In this document: piece after piece, positions 19,091 through 25,000 of the stretch
Layout: each line of letters begins with the position of its first letter
How positions within the stretch are numbered: the first letter of the stretch is position 1
Assembly (NCBI RefSeq): GCF_042767895.1
Contig: NC_091558.1
Location: forward strand, 2,873,039 to 2,898,038
Direction: 5' to 3'
Source: Penaeus vannamei
Taxonomy: Eukaryota; Arthropoda; Malacostraca; Decapoda; Penaeidae
Length of the DNA stretch: 25,000 nt
Program-made: the position numbers and the translations under genes
The notes under the pieces: model-generated
What the model was told of the DNA's origin: nothing
Database searches by the model: none
Seen by the model: the letters and a program-made list of their open reading frames with translations, nothing else

Positions 19091-21021
19091 TAGTCAAGGA
19101 ACATTTCTTAAAAGAACACACATAGTCAAGGAACATTTCTTAAAGGAACATACATAGTCAAGGAACATTTCTTAAAGGAACATATATAGTCAAGGAACAT
19201 TTCTTAAAGGAACATACATAGTCAAGGAATATTTCTTAAAGGAACATACATAGTCAAGGAACATTTCTTAAAAGAACACACATAGTCAAGGAACATTTCT
19301 TAAAGCAACATACATAGTCAAGGAACATTTCTTAAAGGAACATACATAGTCAAGGAACATTTCTTAAAGCAACACACATCCTCAAGGAACATTTCTTAAA
19401 GGAACATACATCCTCAAGGAACATTTCTTAAAGGAACATACATAGTCAAGGAACATTTCTTAAAGGAACACACATAGTCAAGGAACAGTTCTTAAAGGAA
19501 CATACATAGCCAAGGAACATTTCTTAAAGGAACATACATAGCCAAGGAACATTTCTTAAAGGAACATACATAGTCAAGGAACATTTCTTAAAGGAACATA
19601 CATAGTCAAGGAACATTTCTTAAAGGAACATACATCCTCAAGGAACATTTCTTAAAGGAACATACATCCTCAAGGAACATTTCTTAAAGGAACATACATC
19701 CTCAAGGAACATTTCTTAAAGGAACATACATCCTCAAGGAACATTTCTTAAAGGAACATACATAGTCAAGGAACATTTCTTAAAGGAACATACATAGTCA
19801 AGGAACATTTCTTAAAGGAACATACATCCTCAAGGAACATTTCTTAAAGGAACATACATCCTCAAGGAACATTTCTTAAAGGAACATACATAGTCAAGGA
19901 ACATTTCTTAAAGGAACATACATCCTCAAGGAACATTTCTTAAAGGAACATACATAGTCAAGGAACATTTCTTAAAGGAACATACATCCTCAAGGAACAT
20001 TTCTTAAAGGAACATACATAGTCAAGGAACATTTCTTAAAGCAACATACATCCTCAAGGAACATTTCTTAAAGGAACATACATCCTCAAGGAACATTTCT
20101 TAAAGGAACATACATCCTCAAGGAACATTTCTTAAAGGAACATACATCCTCAAGGAACATTTCTTAAAGGAACATACATCCTCAAGGAACATTTCTTAAA
20201 GGAACATACATCCTCAAGGAACATTTCTTAAAGGAACATACATCCTCAAGGAACATTTCTTAAAGGAACATACATCCTCAAGGAACATTTCTTAAAGGAA
20301 CATACATAGTCAAGGAACATTTCTTAAAGGAACATACATAGTCAAGGAACATTTCTTAAAGGAACATACATAGTCAAGGAACATTTCTTAAAGGAACATA
20401 CATAGTCAAGGAACATTTCTTAAAGGAACATACATCCTCAAGGAACATTTCTTAAAGGAACATACATCCTCAAGGAACATTTCTTAAAGGAACATACATC
20501 CTCAAGGAACATTTCTTAAAGGAACATACATCCTCAAGGAACATTTCTTAAAGGAACATACATCCTCAAGGAACATTTCTTAAAGGAACATACATAGTCA
20601 AGGAACATTTCTTAAAGCAACATACATCCTCAAGGAACATTTCTTAAAGGAACATACATCCTCAAGGAACATTTCTTAAAGGAACATACATCCTCAAGGA
20701 ACATTTCTTAAAGGAACATACATCCTCAAGGAACATTTCTTAAAGGAACATACATCCTCAAGGAACATTTCTTAAAGGAACATACATCCTCAAGGAACAT
20801 TTCTTAAAGGAACATACATCCTCAAGGAACATTTCTTAAAGGAACATACATAGTCAAGGAACATTTCTTAAAGGAACATACATAGTCAAGGAACATTTCT
20901 TAAAGGAACATACATAGTCAAGGAACATTTCTTAAAGGAACATACATCCTCAAGGAACATTTCTAAAAGGAACATACATAGTCAAGGAAAAGTTCTTAAA
21001 GCAACATACACCCTCAAGGAA

Positions 21022-21690
21022 GAAAGGCTGGCTGGTTCTCTTCCGCTCCAACTTTGACCCCAACATGCACACTTCAACATGCCAATCCTCACAGCTGATT
21101 CGAAGGAGAGGAACAGACCCTCCGTGAACCAGGAACCTTCCACTTCGCCACGTCTCCTTCGCTATAAACCCTCGCTGGGCCCTAATCGATACGGGAAATG
21201 GCCCTGCGTTGTACCCCTAATGATGACATTAAACCCGGAATGGGGAAATGCCTCAAGTTATTTTCTAACAAAGGCGAGGTGGGATTCTAAATACCCGACG
21301 TGACAAAGCCGAGAGAGGGACATGTCATACCCTTGTCAAGTGTCCAGGACTACAAGATATCTGTCATGTCGGGATGCCCGTTTTGTTTAGATATTCGCGT
21401 TTCATTAACTATGGAATGTGCAATAAACATTAAATGGCGGATATTTGTGTCGAGTTCTGAGTGTCATCTATCATATGGTGACATTTTTTTTCAGTTGCAA
21501 AACACCATCTGTTTTGTCGTAATCATTTTGCAATATGATAGGCAGATCAAGAGACATAATTACATATGCTAATTGTTAGAATATTTGCCTTGTTATTTCA
21601 GGCTAATGATGATATATAGGTCTGGTTTTATATTAGAGTCAGATAATAGGTGAAAGAATGATGTATAGTGCAAAAGGGAGTGATACAGAC
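21022..21690. other. Non-repetitive segment, GC-richer at its left, no gene recognised
   Basis: Unique sequence follows the satellite immediately. The first ~290 bases are noticeably richer in G+C than the flanks and hold a 74-codon frame (21079-21303, start ATGCCAATCCTC, product rich in Pro, Ser and Arg). A TATAAA word lies inside it at about 21164, and an AATAAA word at about 21422. I do not recognise the peptide, and neither word alone supports a gene. It is the best place in the window to look for an unrecognised exon or transposon remnant, but the evidence is weak. Confidence 0.35.
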
Positions 21691-21698
21691 GAAAAAAT

Positions 21699-21835
21699 GT
21701 GGAGTGGGAAAGAGAGAGAAAGAGTGGGAGAGAGAGAAAGAGAGAAAAGGAGAGAGGGGGGGGGGATTTTCTTTTCCTTTCGTTTCTCTTCACTTTCTTT
21801 TTCTTTCATTCTTTCTTTTATCCTCTTTCCCTTTT
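21699..21835. repeat. Purine-to-pyrimidine switch
   Basis: About 68 bases of nearly pure purine (GAGA, AAGG, then a run of ten or more G) end at 21766. About 70 bases of nearly pure pyrimidine (CTTTTCC, TTTCTTTT) follow at once. The two halves have roughly complementary character, so intrastrand pairing is conceivable. Confidence 0.8.
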
Positions 21836-22312
21836 CCCAAAGGGAGCCTGGTGAAATATAGGAAAGTATTTTTCCCCCTAGATTAATAGACTATTTCATT
21901 TCTATCGTAATTATTTGACATGTTTTCTTTTCTCTTCTTTTATTTCACTTCATTTCTTTCCTTCCCTCCTTTATCCTCCTTTTTCATCTCCATAACTGTA
22001 AGACATTATAAGTGATCTTCATCTTTCCCAGAATTGTTATCATTATTTAATTAAACATATTTTTGTAGCGATAACTCAAGTTATTTCTTTGTTTCTTTAT
22101 TTTGTTTTCTCTTTCTCTCTCTTCTTCGGTCCTTGCTTCATTTCTTCCTTCCTTATTTACTTATTTACTTATCTACTTCCTTACTCCCTTCTTTCCTTCT
22201 TTCATTTTATCATTCATTCCTTACTTATTTACATCCTTTCTCCATTTTATCTTCATAATTCTAAAACATTATCAGCTTTCTTAGACTCACATCTCGTTTC
22301 ATTTATATAATT
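21836..22312. repeat. Pyrimidine-rich, AT-rich stretch with TTAC/TTAT words
   Basis: Mostly T and C with short interruptions. Repeated CTTATTTA and TTCCTTAC words occur at about 22148-22240. Open frames across it are Phe/Ser/Leu-rich low complexity and are not genes. Confidence 0.65.
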
Positions 22313-22459
22313 AAACATATAAACATTTAAACTTTTAAACATTTAAACTTTTAAACATTTAAACTTTTAACATTTAAACTTTTAAACATTTAAACTTTTA
22401 AACATTTAAACTTTTAACATTTAAACTTTTAAACATTTAAACTTTTAAACATTTAAACA
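22313..22459. repeat. AT-rich 16/15-bp minisatellite with perfect 47-bp super-repeat
   Basis: Units AAACTTTTAAACATTT (16 bp) and AAACTTTTAACATTT (15 bp, one A fewer) alternate in a strict 16-16-15 order from 22329: two complete 47-bp groups (22329-22375 and 22376-22422), then two more 16-bp units to 22454. A few decayed units precede it. Confidence 0.96.
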
Positions 22460-22740
22460 CTCCTTTCTCTCGCGATTTACTCTCCTCTTCGCCACACAAT
22501 ATATTTCAGATTTCATCTTTAATTCTGCCTATCAAGTTATTCAGAAACTGAAACTCTTTTTTTATATATATCCTATATCCAATTTCCAATCCGGGTTCAT
22601 AAAAGCGATCAAGATTGCTTTTTTTTATCTACTCGTAGATTGTCTAGAGTTCAAAGGGTTTTCCGAAGACTGATTTCATATCCTTAAGGAACACGCACGT
22701 TCGCAAATACGTATGCTTACGTGTACGCGTACATACAGTT
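22460..22740. other. Non-repetitive stretch with a hairpin followed by a T-run
   Basis: Unique sequence with one notable structure: arms AAAAGCGATC (22601-22610) and GATTGCTTTT (22613-22622) pair with one G-T wobble and are followed by further T residues. It looks like a bacterial terminator, but the context is eukaryotic, so I take it as coincidence or a transcript-end hairpin at most. No tRNA is attached. Confidence 0.5.
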
Positions 22741-23030
<290 letters not shown>

Positions 23031-23200
23031 ACAGATACATCTACTTATACACGTACAGTTGAATACATACACATAAACACATGCACAAACACGTACTTGT
23101 ACATGTACTTATTCACTTATACATTCATATACACACGTTCACTACATACAGATACACACGTTCACATACACATGCATACACATGTAGCCACGCATCATAT
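23031..23200. repeat. Degenerate CA/ATAC repeat
   Basis: Decayed edge of the preceding microsatellite: words such as ACATACA, CACGTAC, ACACGTTCAC and GCATACACATG recur irregularly to about 23196. Confidence 0.75.
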
Positions 23201-23968
23201 ATATTTCAGAATTTCCTGTGCTATGTTATGTTGTTCGTAAATTCTCCAATTCATGTTGATATTCCTATTTACTATTTACTGTTTATAAACTATTTACCTT
23301 TTCTCTCTTTCTCCCTCTTTCTCTCTCTTTCTTCTCTTTCTCCCTCTTCCTCTCTCTTTCTTCTTTCTCTCTCTCCCACTCTTTCACATTCTTTCGTCTG
23401 TATCACTCCCTTTTGCACTGTACATCATTTTCTTACCTATTATTTACCTATTTACCTATTTACCTATTTATTTATTAGCTCATTAGTACGACTAAATACT
23501 TGAATTCAGTCCATATTAAAGATTTACTGTCATTTAAGAAATATACTTTCCTCTATGTTCATATTTAATTCTTGTTCTTTTAAATGTTGTTGGTGATTAT
23601 TGCTCCTTGCTGTTGTTAATTGCTATTTAATTTTTGTTCTTTTAAATGTTGCTGATAATTATTATTGTTGTTGTTAATTCCTGTTTGAATATATATATTT
23701 TTTTTTTTACTTTAATCATTAATATCATTATCATCAGTACTACGACTATTATTCTAATCCTTATACCTAATCATAATCCTAAAATCAATTATCGTGTATC
23801 ACCATCATGCATCATCACTATTTCTATTATTTACATAATCATCATCATAAATTTAATCAGTCATACAGGTTATCATTTTTTTATTACGCTTTTTCTCTTA
23901 TCTTTATCATATAAGTCAAAGGCAAACCGGCATTTTTCTCTACTTTCCTTTCATTTTTTTTCTAATCT
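23201..23968. other. AT-rich stretch with small local repeats, no gene recognised
   Basis: It contains a pyrimidine run (about 23300-23392), a (TATTTACC)n repeat at about 23434-23474, and a 62-bp tandem duplication annotated separately. The 200-codon frame that starts at 23646 is Ile/Asn/Ser-rich and ends in the downstream CT repeat; it resembles no family I know and is judged a chance frame. Confidence 0.55.
23562..23686. repeat. 62-bp imperfect tandem duplication
   Basis: TTTAATTCTTGTTCTTTTAA at 23564 recurs as TTTAATTTTTGTTCTTTTAA at 23626, and each copy is followed by AATGTTG and a GTTGTTAATT tail. Confidence 0.85.
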
Positions 23969-24106
23969 TCTCTCTCTATCTATCTATCTCTATCTACCTA
24001 TCTATCTGTCTATATCTATCTCTATCTCTATCTCTATCTCTCTCTCTCTATATATATATCTATTTATCTATCTATCTATCTCTCTACATATCTATCTATT
24101 TATTTC
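23969..24106. repeat. (TCTA)n / (CTAT)n microsatellite
   Basis: Imperfect TCTA and TCTCTA repeats with a short (TA)n at about 24050 and CTAC, TTTA and GTCT interruptions. Confidence 0.92.
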
Positions 24107-24233
<127 letters not shown>

Positions 24234-24299
24234 CCATGTATCTTATGATAATGATATGGGTAATAAAGATTATCATAGCAGCTTCATATAAGTCGATAA

Positions 24300-25000
24300 A
24301 AAAAATCTTTTTCACCTTTTCTCCGTTTTTCTCCTTCTTTCTCCTCTTTTTCTTTTTTCTGTTCGTCTTCTTTTTTCTTTTATTTTTCGTACCTTTTCTT
24401 CTTTTTTTTCCTTCTTCCTTTTCGACCTCTATTCCAACCTCCTTTTAATTTTCTTTTTTTCTTTTCTTCTTATTCTTCTTATCAATCTTCTTATTCTTAT
24501 GGCTGTTCTTTTCTGATTATTTTCCTCAATTTTTCTGTTTATTTCTTCTTCGTTTTCCTCTTCCCTTTTCATTTTTCTTATCCTTTTTCTTTTTTTCTTT
24601 CTTTTACTTTTTTTCTTCTTCTGTTTTCCTCTTCTTCTCTCTCCTTATTCGTCTTCCTCCTTTTTTCTCTTCTACCTTAATCTTCTCCTTCTCTCGCCTT
24701 CTACCTCTCTCTCTTCTCCTTCTACTTCTCCTTTCTCTCGTTTTATTCATCTTCCTCCTTTCAGAATATTCCTCTTCTCTCTCTGTCTCCCTTCTTCTCT
24801 CGTCTTCTGTCTTCCTTCTTTTTTCTTATCCCTCTATCTCCCCTCTTCTCTCGTCTTCTTCATTTCCCTCCTTTCCTTCTATCTTCCCTTTTCTCTCCTC
24901 TTATTCATCATCCTCTTCTCTCTTCTCCCTCTATCTCCCCTCTTCTCTCGTCTCCTTCATTTTCCTCTTCTCCATCTATTTTTTTTTTCTTTTTTCTCGT
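24300..25000. repeat. Polypyrimidine tract running off the window
   Basis: About 700 bases in which the + strand is almost all T and C, with scattered single A or G, built from CTTCTT, TTTTCTCC, CTCTTC and TCTCGTCTTC words. It has no consistent period over its whole length, though CTCTTCTCTCGTCT recurs several times after 24690 (about 24790, 24844 and 24938). It continues past the window end. Confidence 0.9.

Larger units (their letters stand above)
9602..21021. repeat. 32-bp satellite array, ~358 units, 11.4 kb
   Basis: Units run head to tail from 9602 to a partial unit at 21011-21021. Each unit is two half-repeats that begin with the same nine bases: AAGGAACATTTCTTA (15 bp) and AAGGAACATACATAGTC (17 bp). 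Phase counting to 21011 fits exactly 358 units, if three are 17-bp half-units (9826, 9971, 10116), one lacks 2 bp (about 16173) and the rest are 32 bp. Variation is concentrated in the second half: TAGTC or TCCTC (also TATTC, TAGCC, TCGTC), ACATACA, ACACACA or ACATGCA, and AAGG, AAGC or AAAG before AACA. The first half is almost constant, apart from occasional ACAGTTC, CAAAGAAC or CGAGGAAC. Both edges are more diverged than the core. Every frame contains stops, so it is non-coding. I cannot match it to a named satellite. Confidence 0.99.

Noticed and set aside
9602..21021. CRISPR-like array
   Set aside because: There are no unique spacers; unit and interval are all one repeated sequence, and the context is eukaryotic.
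9602..21021. Heat-shock-element array (repeated GAA and TTC words)
   Set aside because: The spacing between GAA and TTC triplets in the monomer does not follow the strict five-base HSE rule.
21164..21430. TATAAA and AATAAA as promoter and polyadenylation signals
   Set aside because: Both words are common in AT-rich DNA, and they do not frame a convincing coding region.

Overview
The window is a eukaryotic, almost certainly invertebrate, intergenic or heterochromatic region, and I find no convincing protein-coding or RNA gene in it. Dinucleotide microsatellites (AT, GT/AC, AG/CT) are very long and abundant. Pyrimidine/purine tracts run for hundreds of bases, and roughly three quarters of the window is tandem repeat. 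A genome this microsatellite-rich resembles published descriptions of decapod crustaceans, especially penaeid shrimp. That assignment is inference from repeat style; no marker gene supports it.

Left part (1-5195): a polypurine tract, a compound (AT)n(GT)n block, then CT/GA microsatellites separated by short AT-rich non-repetitive stretches. Two copies of a ~498-bp segment (2912-3409 and 3889-4388) lie in tandem between CT tracts, and each copy contains a weak internal ~125-bp periodicity. A G-rich stretch at 4803-4856 is a strong G-quadruplex candidate.

Middle-left (5196-8660): a CpG-dense 40-bp minisatellite (22 copies, essentially one variable base, with a three-unit higher-order pattern at its distal end). 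A T-rich minisatellite bracketed by a 19-bp direct repeat follows. Next comes a ~1.33-kb tandem duplication that carries two kinds of GC-rich repeat block joined by a T-rich, A-poor tract.

Core (8938-21021): three tandem-repeat families lie head to tail: a degenerate ~21-bp array, a 33-bp array, and a large 32-bp satellite. By phase counting the satellite holds 358 units over 11.4 kb, with only four length variants. The 32-bp monomer is itself two half-repeats, each beginning AAGGAACAT. Several local higher-order periods (64, 128, 145, 160, 192, 480 bp) can be read directly. This nested satellite is the most notable object in the window.

Right part (21022-25000): a short non-repetitive, moderately GC-rich stretch, a sharp purine-to-pyrimidine switch, an AT-rich 16/15-bp minisatellite with a perfect 47-bp super-repeat, a double (AC)n(AT)n block, TCTA/CT microsatellites, and a ~700-bp polypyrimidine tract that runs off the window end.

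The many open frames here are low-complexity artefacts of repeats lacking stop codons. No gene cooperation or operon can be described.
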